Positions 1 through 8,048 of a DNA stretch of 64,000 nt are shown here, piece after piece. The position numbers were made by a program, and so were the translations under genes. The notes below the pieces were generated by a model. It did no database searches. It was not told the origin of the DNA and saw only the letters and a list, made by a program, of their open reading frames with translations. Every line of letters begins with the position of its first letter. Position 1 is the stretch's first letter. The DNA is taken from assembly GCF_050278625.1 (NCBI RefSeq), contig NZ_JBNNTI010000001.1, forward strand, positions 248,001 to 312,000, read 5' to 3'. This DNA comes from Viridibacillus sp050278625 (lineage in GTDB: Bacteria > Bacillota > Bacilli > Bacillales_A > Planococcaceae).

Positions 1-6
1 GTTTGT

Positions 7-795
7 TTACCATCGAAAAGCTTCCGTTGGATGCTCTCTAAAGCTATTGGCAGCAGAGAAACCATCGAGGTCTGGAAATAATGTTTCTTTCCTTAAGTCA
101 AAGCTTTCAGTTAATACTTTACGTGATTGTTTTTTTAGTTTCGGAGAAATGGCAATAAAAATATTCTCCTCCGTATCAGGTATCTTTAAACTCCCTGTTT
201 GCTTGTCAGATATATCACTGTATAGAAACACACCATGTTGTGAAGCAATCCTTTTAGAGACAACTGGAGGTTCAATAAGCATTGGATAATTATGTTTATC
301 AAGTTTAGTTGTGGCACTAGAATAAGCCTTAAAATTATCACCTAGGATTCCTTCCATACCACCAACATAGTCAGTATCTACACCGAATAATAGACCATAC
401 TCCTCAGTAACCGTATTTACACAAAACCATAGGGCAATTAAACTATTTTTAGAGAAATCAACCAACCTAGTTGCTGCGCCATGATGCTGTAGCCTCGCGA
501 GAAGTTCCATATCACTAAGTAATATACCGTTATCTATACCATACCCTTTATGTCGAGCTCTATTGAGCAATGATATTTCATAGGAAATTAGATCAAACTC
601 TCTAACTTCTGATTTCTTTTCTAACAACCTACGGTAAGCACCACTATCAATTCTCCAATCAGCATTCGCTTGCCCTCTCCAAACCTTTATTGAATGATCA
701 GTGCCATGACTTTTCCCAATTATCATTTCAAGTAGTTCAAAAATGTCCTCAGGCTCCTTAATAGAACCATATAAATTACTTTCATACATTTTCAC
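7..795 (-). CDS. FRG-domain protein (prophage accessory gene)
   Basis: 262 aa from a GTG; an ATG two codons later is also possible. A GGGGG tract lies 10 nt upstream. The family signature is visible: WRGQ near residues 39-42 and the QHHGAATRLVDFSKN block near 103-117, which matches the QHxGxxTRLLDW-type core of FRG domains. No signal peptide or membrane segment is seen. The biochemical role of FRG proteins is not established; they recur in phages and genomic islands. The gene lies downstream of the head morphogenesis gene, co-oriented with the late operon, where structural genes are expected, so it is probably a cargo (moron) gene. Family call is confident; function unknown. Confidence 0.8.
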   Translation of the reverse strand: MKMYESNLYGSIKEPEDIFELLEMIIGKSHGTDHSIKVWRGQANADWRIDSGAYRRLLEKKSEVREFDLISYEISLLNRARHKGYGIDNGILLSDMELLARLQHHGAATRLVDFSKNSLIALWFCVNTVTEEYGLLFGVDTDYVGGMEGILGDNFKAYSSATTKLDKHNYPMLIEPPVVSKRIASQHGVFLYSDISDKQTGSLKIPDTEENIFIAISPKLKKQSRKVLTESFDLRKETLFPDLDGFSAANSFREHPTEAFRW

Positions 796-859
796 TAGTA
801 ATATTCCCCCAAAATATGTATTCTTTATAAATTATAGATTACTTTTGAAGGAAATACTT

Positions 860-1624
860 CTAAAAATTTCTTAAATCAAAAACAGGATAGGCAGTGCATC
901 TACACCTGTAATCTTGCCCCGGCACCTTCCCGTTAGGTGGGTTCTTATAATCATAGACGTTACCAGATAAATCTTTATGCGATTTACGAACCCTCTCATC
1001 CCCTGACGTAATCCATTCAAACTTCTTCACTCCCATCTTTTGATGTCTTCTTGCTACAAGTTGACCATGAATAGATCCAGATTGATCTACAGCAATAAAT
1101 TGGGCTCTTGCTTCACTTAATCCCACTTGATGTATCAATTGCTCACGAATTTCTTTAGTAGAAGTACCGCTCTTCATACCCTCAAATATGATTGACTGTA
1201 TTTTTTCATAGAGCGTATCGTGAATAGCTTGAATGTAACCAACATTTTGTTGAACAGTAGACTCAACGTAGTCGTCAATCCATTCTTCATAGTCGATTAG
1301 ATTTACACCTGCAACTTTCGCTTGGTCATTCATATTCTTCATGTTAAAAAGATTCAAACCTTCAACAAATCGATTAGCTGTTTCAACTAACTTACTCTTT
1401 CCAAATATGTTGAGCGTCATTGCTTTAATAAGTTCAAGGAATCGTTGTGTAACGGATAAATCATCACTATCCGAGCGATAGGCGATGATTCTATGCTTGA
1501 TAGCTTTATCGTACTCTTGTAAAACTACCTTCTTCATCTCTCTAACCAATTTAATTAAAGAGCGTTGATATGAGACAGCAACTGCATCTGGAAAGCGTGT
1601 AGGTGGTATTTTGCGATTTACCAT
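860..1624 (-). CDS. Phage head morphogenesis protein, SPP1 gp7/Mu F-like
   Basis: 254 aa. The C-terminal third holds the family signature: an SGDERVRKSHKDLSG segment near residue 210, then NPPNGKVPGQDYRCRC with two cysteines near 230-245. In this family the protein associates with the portal and is a minor capsid component. The ATG overlaps the portal stop by 7 nt and GAGGG inside the portal 3' end serves as ribosome site, so the two are translationally coupled. Length is normal for the short form of the family. No catalytic activity is inferred. Confidence 0.85.
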   Translation of the reverse strand: MVNRKIPPTRFPDAVAVSYQRSLIKLVREMKKVVLQEYDKAIKHRIIAYRSDSDDLSVTQRFLELIKAMTLNIFGKSKLVETANRFVEGLNLFNMKNMNDQAKVAGVNLIDYEEWIDDYVESTVQQNVGYIQAIHDTLYEKIQSIIFEGMKSGTSTKEIREQLIHQVGLSEARAQFIAVDQSGSIHGQLVARRHQKMGVKKFEWITSGDERVRKSHKDLSGNVYDYKNPPNGKVPGQDYRCRCTAYPVFDLRNF

Positions 1625-2955
1625 TGCGGGCCCTCTAAATAGGATTTATAGATTTCGCTAGCCATATGATCAATATCAGCAGAATCGCCACTCATTTTTA
1701 ATTCATCAGTTAAACCAAATTGACCAAAGCGAGCGTTACGAACTTCATCTACTGTAGTGACACCGTTCGTAATATAGATTTGATCAGTCTCAGCAGTTAG
1801 TTTCCGAATCTTCGCATCTGTTTCACTATCAACTGACCATAATGGATTAAACTTGATCTCCCACTCGACTGAATCAGGATCTATTCGACCACCTAAATCT
1901 TTTTCAGACCACATCAACATACGAATTAGTTTTTCAAGCAATGGCTTCATTTCATTTTCTTGACTCGCAACAATACGAGAGTAGTAATTCATCACGTCGT
2001 ATTGAGCACCTGTGATAGTTCCTGCCTCTTGACCCTTGATAACTGTCTTTGGCATACGTGCTGTACCTGCTAAGTAATCCCAAACATAATCAAGTAAATC
2101 CTTGATACCAGCAACTGAAGTAGTCTCTTTTTTGAGCGTTTCTCCTTCACCAATCATAGCCAACGCTTCAGTTCGAAACATGAAATCCATAATCATTGAT
2201 AATTCTTGTTTATCTTGTGTACTTAGGTTCTCGATGTCTTTTGATGAATACACCTTAAATGTAAAATCATGAAGGATTTGACCAACTGACCATAAGGATG
2301 TATCTAAAACCGTCAGAATGTCATGCATAGGCTCTAGTAACGATTGACCTTGATATTCATCTTCAAGTCTTCTTGTTTGGTCATGTAGCAAGCGTGAAAC
2401 ATGTACAGATGATTCAGATTCAATCGTTTGAGTACCTTCACGTGATGCGCGATTTATTTTCACTTGCTCCAATTGACCATATCGAATATTGAAAACGTCC
2501 TCGTTTATCAAGAACTCATTCACTTTAAGTGAGCTGAATGCATGTAAATAATCAACAGAAAGCAACTTATCCATTGCCATAGGATCACCAAGAGTGAACT
2601 TACTCGCCTGTGTAACGCCTAAAGAAATAAAACCATCACCACGTAATCGCTCAAATAATCGCATCTTTTTAAATGCCTCTTTTGCCTTTAAGTCAGCAAG
2701 TTTACTCATTATGTCGCGCGCAAGCTTGTCATCCTTCATTCGTAATGTGAACCAGTTACGCGTCATATCTTCAGCTGGTATTTCAATGATGTTTTGAACG
2801 ATACGACTGTCAGCATACAAAGCTGATATATCTGGATGGGATAGCTTCCTACGTACACCTGGAGTTTGTCGTGTTAACTTATCCTTGCTGTTTGCTTTAC
2901 CATTACCTTGCATAAAGTCATTACGCATTTGCTTCGCCTGTTCCAAAGAACTCAA
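1618..2955 (-). CDS. Phage portal protein (DUF1073-type)
   Basis: About 445 aa. The start is most likely a TTG at 2955, because AGGAGG lies 8 nt before it, while a GTG three codons earlier falls inside that Shine-Dalgarno. Recognised by position directly after terL and by segments typical of DUF1073-type portals: DISALYADSRIVQNIIEIPAEDM-like N-terminus with DMTRNW, the LAGTARMPKTVIKGQEAG block, and MNYYSRIVASQE. Portals form the dodecameric DNA channel at the capsid vertex and dock the terminase. The gene starts 1 nt after the terL stop and overlaps the gp7-like gene. Call by family resemblance and context. Confidence 0.8.
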   Translation of the reverse strand: MSSLEQAKQMRNDFMQGNGKANSKDKLTRQTPGVRRKLSHPDISALYADSRIVQNIIEIPAEDMTRNWFTLRMKDDKLARDIMSKLADLKAKEAFKKMRLFERLRGDGFISLGVTQASKFTLGDPMAMDKLLSVDYLHAFSSLKVNEFLINEDVFNIRYGQLEQVKINRASREGTQTIESESSVHVSRLLHDQTRRLEDEYQGQSLLEPMHDILTVLDTSLWSVGQILHDFTFKVYSSKDIENLSTQDKQELSMIMDFMFRTEALAMIGEGETLKKETTSVAGIKDLLDYVWDYLAGTARMPKTVIKGQEAGTITGAQYDVMNYYSRIVASQENEMKPLLEKLIRMLMWSEKDLGGRIDPDSVEWEIKFNPLWSVDSETDAKIRKLTAETDQIYITNGVTTVDEVRNARFGQFGLTDELKMSGDSADIDHMASEIYKSYLEGPQW

Positions 2956-2956
2956 A

Positions 2957-4423
2957 TTATCCACCTCCTAACAACTTTTTATATCTATCAATTGGACTTG
3001 AATTATTTGTATACAGTTGATTCAACCCTTGAGTTGTCATATCAACTAAATCATCATGCGCAGCATTCGGGAAGCTAACTAATTCCTCTACTACATCGTT
3101 TGACCATGCACATAAATTGGGGTGAGGTAAGAAAACATTCCCCGCCTCAAATAAAGGAGACACCGCATTAGCTCGTGCCTCCTTACCACCTTCAGGATTA
3201 ACCGGGGTGATTCCGCTTATTTCATCTTGTAGCATTTCGATGATTGCAGAACCATTCGCTTTATCCTCTATATATTTGCTTCGTGCTTTAGGCCATTTAT
3301 CTGACATAGCACGAATTGCTTTCATTGTATCCGCAAAGCCCATACGCTTATGTTCGATATCCATTAAGAAGTATTGAGCCTTTTTCCTTGCCCAGACACC
3401 ACCAGCAACAAAGTCACTTGTATCTGAATCTTTAAATGTACAGTCCCACGACTGAGCTAATTTATCGAAATGGATAGGTAATACAACGACATCATCACTC
3501 AATCCCCATTCTGCTTTTTGCTCTTTTGTTCTCACGTAATAACGAACCCATTCACGCTTGAATATGTTACCGCCAGCAGGTGCAGGACGTTGTTGATAAA
3601 GGGAAGCCCATGTTCTCGAACCAACCTCTGTCTTTTTGTCCTCTGCCCAATTCTCATCATAACCAAGTTCACGACAAAGTGGCTCTCCTATTTCACGACC
3701 TAACATATCGTCCTCATCTTCGGCAATTGCAGGTAAACGTAATCTAATCCAGTTACGTGGACTTCTAGCAAGTAACCGCCCTATCAAATCATCTTCATGC
3801 CATCGTGTCATAATAACGATTAATGATGCACCGTCATGCAAACGAGTTGAAAGAGTCGCTTCCCATTCATCCCAAATGTTATCTCGAATTGTTTGAGAAC
3901 TCGCTTCCTTCATGTTCTTGATAGGATCATCAATAATCATTAAGTCGGCACCTTGACCTGTGATAGAACCACCAATACCAGTAGCAATCATGCCACCTCG
4001 TCTATCTTCAATGCCCCAATCTTTTGTAGCTGCATTCGATTCAGATAGTTGAACATCGAAAAGCTCATGAGAAAACTCATTAAACTTGTTACGATTCAAC
4101 CTACCAAACTTTGTAGCAAGGCCATCGGAATATGCAGCTGCAATCACTCGTTTATCAGGGTTACGACCGAGATAGTATGAGGGGAAAGATTCAGTTACCG
4201 TCATCGATTTACCATGGCGCGGAGGCATTTCAATTAATATAGAGAGTTGTTCACCATCGGCAATGCGTTGCAACGTCTCACACACTAACTCTGTATGTCT
4301 AAAATGCGTGTAATGACCATGATGGACATATTCTACATAATCACGATAACAACGACGAGCAAGCTCCATATTTATCTCTTCTAGATCTGCGTCAGTTGGT
4401 TCAATTTCTTCTACTTTTAGCAA
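2957..4423 (-). CDS. terL: Terminase large subunit (packaging ATPase-nuclease)
   Basis: 488 aa, TTG start with GGAG 10 nt upstream. N-terminal ATPase: Walker A MPPRHGKS at residues 66-73, Walker B DLMIIDDP with acidic residues at 165-166. The C-terminal RNase H-like nuclease is suggested by DCTFKDSDTSDF and by conserved acidic positions near the end (AAHDDLVDM). It cuts concatemeric phage DNA and pumps it into the prohead through the portal. The start overlaps the terS coding region by 23 nt. Full length; looks intact. It corresponds in position to xtmB of PBSX. Confidence 0.93.
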   Translation of the reverse strand: MLKVEEIEPTDADLEEINMELARRCYRDYVEYVHHGHYTHFRHTELVCETLQRIADGEQLSILIEMPPRHGKSMTVTESFPSYYLGRNPDKRVIAAAYSDGLATKFGRLNRNKFNEFSHELFDVQLSESNAATKDWGIEDRRGGMIATGIGGSITGQGADLMIIDDPIKNMKEASSQTIRDNIWDEWEATLSTRLHDGASLIVIMTRWHEDDLIGRLLARSPRNWIRLRLPAIAEDEDDMLGREIGEPLCRELGYDENWAEDKKTEVGSRTWASLYQQRPAPAGGNIFKREWVRYYVRTKEQKAEWGLSDDVVVLPIHFDKLAQSWDCTFKDSDTSDFVAGGVWARKKAQYFLMDIEHKRMGFADTMKAIRAMSDKWPKARSKYIEDKANGSAIIEMLQDEISGITPVNPEGGKEARANAVSPLFEAGNVFLPHPNLCAWSNDVVEELVSFPNAAHDDLVDMTTQGLNQLYTNNSSPIDRYKKLLGGG

Positions 4424-5246
4424 GAGCTCTCAACTCCTCTGTTGAAAGATTACGTAAGTTAGAATGCTGTGTACCTAAAGTGGATTCTTTACTTCCTTTG
4501 GTTTCGGAACGAACCTTTGCAATTTCAGCTTTTAGTTTTTCCTCACGTAATTGTTTAAGCTGGCCCTCGTCGAGTAAATCAGTAAATTTAGCAAGCGTAT
4601 CGAGTGCTTTCATCTTGTCAGCAAGTTTTATTTTCACACCATTTTCCGTGTTACTAATCTCACTAATAATTGATGTGTCCACTTCTTCAAGTGGTTTGAC
4701 AGTAACCGCCCAACCAGTACCTTCTACGTAATCACCGATATCTGCAAAAGCAATATCCATGTACTTTTGAAGGACATCGTTTTTATCAAACATGATATCT
4801 TCAGCTCTCTGTCGTTTCATTTCTTTTATTTTCGAATTCACACCATGATTAACCATCAGAGCGTGGGCGTTCTTGTTCGCCACTTCATAACTACACGCAT
4901 ACGCCTTTTGGTAAGCTTTCGTAGCATTAAAGTACTTAATATAGTACATACAAAAAAGCCACTGTTTATCAGTCAACTCACCATTTTCATTCAATGGTAA
5001 ATCTTCCTTAACAGGTGGCTCTTTTTTAGTCTTTCTCTCAGGTTGTTTCTGTTTAGTAACGTTACCTTTCGATTTAGTAACGTTACCATTCAATTGTTCA
5101 TCCCATTCATCGCGATTCTTCCACTTTCGAATTTGTGAATCAGAAAGCTCTAATTGTTCAGCAATATCTTTTAGTTTCATTTCACCATTGCTGTTCTTCC
5201 ACAATTCAAAAGCTTCATCACGTTTGGGGCTTCTAGGTCTAGCCAT
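4401..5246 (-). CDS. terS: Terminase small subunit
   Basis: 281 aa, ATG with GGAGGTGGTG 9 nt upstream. The N-terminal helix-turn-helix (LKDIAEQLELSDSQIRKW, about residues 25-42) is the DNA-recognition part. A Lys-rich linker follows, then the Terminase_2 core (LTDKQWLFCMYYIKYFNATKAY, about 92-113). In PBSX-type phages this subunit recognises the packaging site and loads TerL. It opens the late packaging cluster; a terminator lies just upstream at 5318-5346, so a promoter in 5247-5317 is expected, though none is obvious. Equivalent to xtmA. Confidence 0.9.
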   Translation of the reverse strand: MARPRSPKRDEAFELWKNSNGEMKLKDIAEQLELSDSQIRKWKNRDEWDEQLNGNVTKSKGNVTKQKQPERKTKKEPPVKEDLPLNENGELTDKQWLFCMYYIKYFNATKAYQKAYACSYEVANKNAHALMVNHGVNSKIKEMKRQRAEDIMFDKNDVLQKYMDIAFADIGDYVEGTGWAVTVKPLEEVDTSIISEISNTENGVKIKLADKMKALDTLAKFTDLLDEGQLKQLREEKLKAEIAKVRSETKGSKESTLGTQHSNLRNLSTEELRALAKSRRN

Positions 5247-5317
5247 CTCTCATAACACCACCTCCGAATAATCAATTGTTTTCGTATCACCACTTTCATG
5301 CTAGTTGCCTTGTAAAA

Positions 5318-5346
5318 TAAAAAACACCCACTTAATAGTAGGTGTT
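5318..5346 (-). terminator. Rho-independent terminator before the terminase genes
   Basis: Leftward hairpin AACACC/GGTGTT with extra pairs (CTAC/GTGG) around TATTAA, followed by TTTTTATTTT. It closes the small gene at 5354-5713 and separates it from terS. Confidence 0.75.
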
Positions 5347-5353
5347 AAAGAAA

Positions 5354-5713
5354 TTAATTATTTCTGATGAAATCCGTTATAAACTCTTCTACTTTATCAA
5401 TTGATTCAATTAAAACTTTATGACTAGCAGAGAACCACGAAATATTATTACTGTTATTAATTAATATTTCATCTACTTCAGATTTATATTTGTTGTACTC
5501 TTCAAACACCACGTCTATTTCTTCGTTATCTAATTCAAAACTTTTATAAACAACATTAACTGAATTTATATCACTATGCGCCATAGCTAAATAACTTGCT
5601 GCTAAAGGCTTGTTATCATAAATTAAATTGTTAAAATTATTTATGTTTCCTCTGAAATTAATTAACCCATTAACCATTAGTGTGGCGTATCTTTTCATTT
5701 CATTTGAACTCAC
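5354..5713 (-). CDS. Hypothetical phage protein, 119 aa
   Basis: The open frame runs back to 5896, but the upstream part is poor coding sequence and crosses a hairpin. A GTG at 5713 preceded by GGGGGAGGTGAT (8 nt spacing) is the convincing start, giving VSSNEMKRYATLMVNG. The product is mostly helical and acidic (NEEIDVVFEEYNKYKSEVDE), with no membrane segment and no domain I recognise. It lies between the late regulator and the terminase genes and has its own terminator. Function unknown. Confidence 0.6.
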   Translation of the reverse strand: MSSNEMKRYATLMVNGLINFRGNINNFNNLIYDNKPLAASYLAMAHSDINSVNVVYKSFELDNEEIDVVFEEYNKYKSEVDEILINNSNNISWFSASHKVLIESIDKVEEFITDFIRNN

Positions 5714-5795
5714 TAATATCACCTCCCCCACCAATATACGGTAACAGGAGTAAAGAAGTATATTACATATTTGATAATCGATATATTTCACCCTC

Positions 5796-5851
5796 ACGCA
5801 AACGAACGCCATCCAATAAGGGGTTTTGGTCAGCAAGGCATTCGTTTGTGT
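5796..5851 (-). repeat. Imperfect inverted repeat, arms about 15 nt
   Basis: Arms ACGCAAACGAACGCC (5796-5810) and GGCATTCGTTTGTGT (5837-5851) pair with two changes, one allowing a wobble pair. They would fold in the leftward transcript just 5' of the gene at 5354-5713. No U-tract, so not a terminator. A related foldback with the same CAAACGAA core lies at 6218-6283. Confidence 0.5.
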
Positions 5852-5882
5852 CAGAGCAAAAGAAAAAGCACCGCAAGGATGC

Positions 5883-6134
5883 TTAACGAAATTCATTTAA
5901 TACTTCTATTAGTTGATTTAATTTAAATGGTGGATTTCCTGGAACGAATTTAGCGATTTCCACTACGCGTTCTATGTCATCTTTTCGTATCCCTACTTCT
6001 TTTAAAGAAGACGGGAGTTCAGCAATGAAATCTTGTAGTTCTTCAGTATTGGCGATTAAATCACCCACAATTGATTTTGTTGTTTTTAACTTAAAACCCT
6101 CAGCTTTACTTATTAATCCATTAATTTCAGTCAT
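5883..6134 (-). CDS. Hypothetical phage protein, 83 aa
   Basis: ATG with GGGAGGTG 6 nt upstream. Small, charged, predicted helical protein (MTEINGLISKAEGF at the start), without cysteines or membrane segments. No family recognised. It lies between the sigma-like regulator and the terminase genes, where PBSX-like phages often carry small unassigned genes. Confidence 0.6.
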   Translation of the reverse strand: MTEINGLISKAEGFKLKTTKSIVGDLIANTEELQDFIAELPSSLKEVGIRKDDIERVVEIAKFVPGNPPFKLNQLIEVLNEFR

Positions 6135-6532
6135 TTCTCACACCTCCCACAACAATTATAAGTTGTAGAAGACTGCAAGTCTGTAATGCATATCTGATAA
6201 AACTATCACATTACACTCATTCAAACGAACAATACTGATAACCCAAAAACAATCGTATATGGTCCGTATCATTCGCTTGAATGAACGTAATTTAAAAATG
6301 GACAGAGTCCAAAGTGACCTTAGTTACCTGTCGTGTACTCCATCTTAGCGAAGTATAACTGTGGAATTTATCTTCTTGGGTCGGTCGGTCTGTTTTTTCA
6401 TTCTTTTAGGTTAAGGTTAAATGAGAGGGAGAACGGTAGGCGTGGTTTAAAGATGCACCCCCTATAATCCCCCTCATATATAGCTTTAATGGGGGGCAAG
6501 TGGGGGGCAAGAATTACCGAAAAATGATTCTT
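6135..6532. other. 398-nt gap with foldback and direct repeat
   Basis: No credible gene on either strand. It contains an imperfect inverted repeat CATTCAAACGAA (6218-6229) / TTCGCTTGAATG (6272-6283), and a tandem TGGGGGGCAAG pair near 6488-6510 just downstream of the late regulator stop. The position between the late regulator and late genes suggests a control region, but no consensus promoter was convincing. Confidence 0.5.
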
Positions 6533-7060
6533 TCATCCTACTTCCATCAACATAACTTTGTCTTGGATTTTCTTTTTCGCACGTTTTACATAATCTTTAG
6601 CTGTGTCTCTTTTTAGATTTAACTTATCTGCAATACGACCATGGCTCCAACGACATACCGCATGCAACATGAAACATTGTTTCTCTCTCACTGAAAGTAT
6701 GCTGATAACGTCTCGAATGGCTCTTTTTTCATCACCTGAGAGCTCACGATGAACCTGTAACGTATCCTCATCATCTATATCTAACATTGGTAATACTTCA
6801 TCCGTATCTAAGCTTTCTATAGTCGCTATAACGTCATTTCCGTCATAGACATATCTTTTATCAATTGCACGAAAACCGCCACGTGGGTCACGTCCCATTT
6901 CCATCCATTCAATAGTTTCTTTGATATCGCGAAGCATACTATTAATTAAAGTTTTATCTAGTTCTGATTTTGGGTCACAAGGATCTAATCGAAGCAACAT
7001 TTCTTCTAACCCTTGTTTGCTATCTCTATATTCGAAAATCAATTCTTCTACACTAATCAT
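6533..7060 (-). CDS. Sigma-70 region 4-like late transcription regulator
   Basis: 175 aa from the ATG at 7060, which has AAAGGGGGAT 5 nt upstream; the open frame extends to 7108 but that part is terminator sequence. The C-terminal half carries a sigma region 4-type helix-turn-helix: LSVREKQCFMLHAVCRWSHG followed by RIADKLNLKRDTAKDYVKRAKKKI (about residues 120-165). This matches the Xpf/ArpU type of phage regulator that switches on late genes. It sits after XtrA-like and before terS, the same place as xpf in PBSX. A strong terminator lies directly upstream, so it must have a promoter within that stretch or depend on readthrough. Confidence 0.8.
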   Translation of the reverse strand: MISVEELIFEYRDSKQGLEEMLLRLDPCDPKSELDKTLINSMLRDIKETIEWMEMGRDPRGGFRAIDKRYVYDGNDVIATIESLDTDEVLPMLDIDDEDTLQVHRELSGDEKRAIRDVISILSVREKQCFMLHAVCRWSHGRIADKLNLKRDTAKDYVKRAKKKIQDKVMLMEVG

Positions 7061-7070
7061 ATTTATCCCC

Positions 7071-7139
7071 CTTTTAGATAAACAAAAAAGAGCACCAAAC
7101 AAACGCAATAAATGCGTAAGTCTAGTGCTCTCGGTTTTT
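7071..7139 (-). terminator. Strong bipartite terminator upstream of the late regulator
   Basis: In the leftward direction GAGCAC...GTGCTC encloses a second stem ACGCA/TGCGT and is followed by TTTTTTG. It also has a T-run on the + side, so it may work both ways. It separates the XtrA-like gene from the late regulator. Confidence 0.8.
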
Positions 7140-7150
7140 CCGACAAAGCG

Positions 7151-7354
7151 TTATTTTCTTTTCACTGTAATTTTATAAGATGGATTTCCAACTTTATAGT
7201 TTTGGCATGGTATTTCAAGTATACCGAAGGCTGGCAACGGCATTGCTTGTACATGTCCGTCTTCTACAATATATACCATTTTGTTGTCAGATGCATCTAT
7301 TTTAGCTGTCATTGTTGAGATATCCACTTCTATATCTTTTACCTCGATATCCAA
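7151..7354 (-). CDS. XtrA/YqaO-like small phage protein
   Basis: 67 aa, TTG start with GGGGG 8 nt upstream. The sequence (DISTMTAKIDASDNKMVYIV then GHVQAMPLPAFG) resembles the small XtrA/YqaO proteins of PBSX and skin, and it has the same neighbours, RusA upstream and the sigma-like regulator downstream. XtrA has no known function. The family call is from memory of the pattern and from synteny. Confidence 0.55.
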   Translation of the reverse strand: MDIEVKDIEVDISTMTAKIDASDNKMVYIVEDGHVQAMPLPAFGILEIPCQNYKVGNPSYKITVKRK

Positions 7355-7445
7355 TCGTCATGCCCCCACAACCCAAATATTTTTGTTTTAATGAATCTTT
7401 TTGAAACCTGTCCCGTATACTAAGTTAAGTTTATTTTTGAAATGT

Positions 7446-7480
7446 GCTATAAGGTACTCTAATACCTTATGGCTTTTTTT
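7446..7480 (+). terminator. Rightward terminator ending on the rusA stop codon
   Basis: GCTATAAGGTA / TACCTTATGGC (11 bp, one G-U) around CTCTAA, followed by seven T. The T-run overlaps the rusA stop codon at 7479-7481. All surrounding genes run leftward, so it would stop antisense transcription. A weak TATACT lies upstream at 7416-7421 without a good -35. Confidence 0.6.
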
Positions 7481-7898
7481 ATTTCCCCCACTCAATTGTT
7501 ACTACCGCCTTTGGTTTATCCGAATAAAACTTCCTTGCTACTAACTCAATTACTTGGCTGTCATCATGCCATATAACCTTGCTCAGACCGTCTTTAATGC
7601 CCTTCACTAGATTATCTATATCAGGCTTAGTTGTTGGTCTTAACTCACCTTCTACAGCTTGTAGATGCTTCTTTTTGCTAAATGACTTCGGTATCTTACG
7701 GTAAACATCTATACGTAATATTATTTGTTCCGTTATTAATTCATCCAATGCATGCTCTGAAGCTACCAATCTAACAAAACTTTTATAGTCTTTAGATTCC
7801 TTTGGATCACGTACACTCACACCTTTGCCGAACCTTGAAAACTTCGGTCTTTGTTGCGCCTGAACGTCCCCATCAATTTCAAATGTAATTTGGTTCAA
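7479..7898 (-). CDS. rusA: RusA-family Holliday junction resolvase
   Basis: 139 aa, TTG start overlapping the upstream stop codon. The family core is plain: KPDIDNLVKGIKDGL at 91-105 with Asp 93 and Asp 95, and HDDSQV with Asp 112-113; these acidic residues bind the metal ions in RusA. N-terminal QQRPKFSR matches the usual P-R-P-like segment. It resolves four-way junctions and branched DNA during phage recombination and before packaging, and fits with the Erf annealase and SSB encoded upstream. Confidence 0.9.
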   Translation of the reverse strand: MNQITFEIDGDVQAQQRPKFSRFGKGVSVRDPKESKDYKSFVRLVASEHALDELITEQIILRIDVYRKIPKSFSKKKHLQAVEGELRPTTKPDIDNLVKGIKDGLSKVIWHDDSQVIELVARKFYSDKPKAVVTIEWGK

Positions 7899-8035
7899 AC
7901 CACTACCCCCACTGTTCGGTTATATTCCTCTGTCAAACGCTCATCACAAAAGTTTTCGTATACACCACGAGGATACTTTCCAAAAACTTCGAGCGTATCA
8001 ATCATTCCTTCACGTTCGTCGCGTGTTAGTTCCAT
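7895..8035 (-). CDS. Small phage protein, 46 aa (BH0509-like?)
   Basis: ATG at 8035 with GAGGTGAG about 9 nt upstream; the stop overlaps the rusA TTG start (TTGA), which supports coupled translation. The product begins MELTRDEREGMIDTLEVFGK and resembles the short BH0509-type proteins found in Bacillus phages (LTREEREEMID start). That family has no known function. Assignment tentative. Confidence 0.6.
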   Translation of the reverse strand: MELTRDEREGMIDTLEVFGKYPRGVYENFCDERLTEEYNRTVGVVV

Positions 8036-8048
8036 ATATCATCTCACC

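Noticed and set aside
49..289. + strand frame of 80 codons opposite the FRG gene
   Set aside because: Shadow of the FRG gene; no ribosome site and atypical composition.
5714..5896. N-terminal extension of the 119-aa gene
   Set aside because: Sequence is unlike a protein start and lies across an inverted repeat; a strong ribosome site marks GTG 5713.
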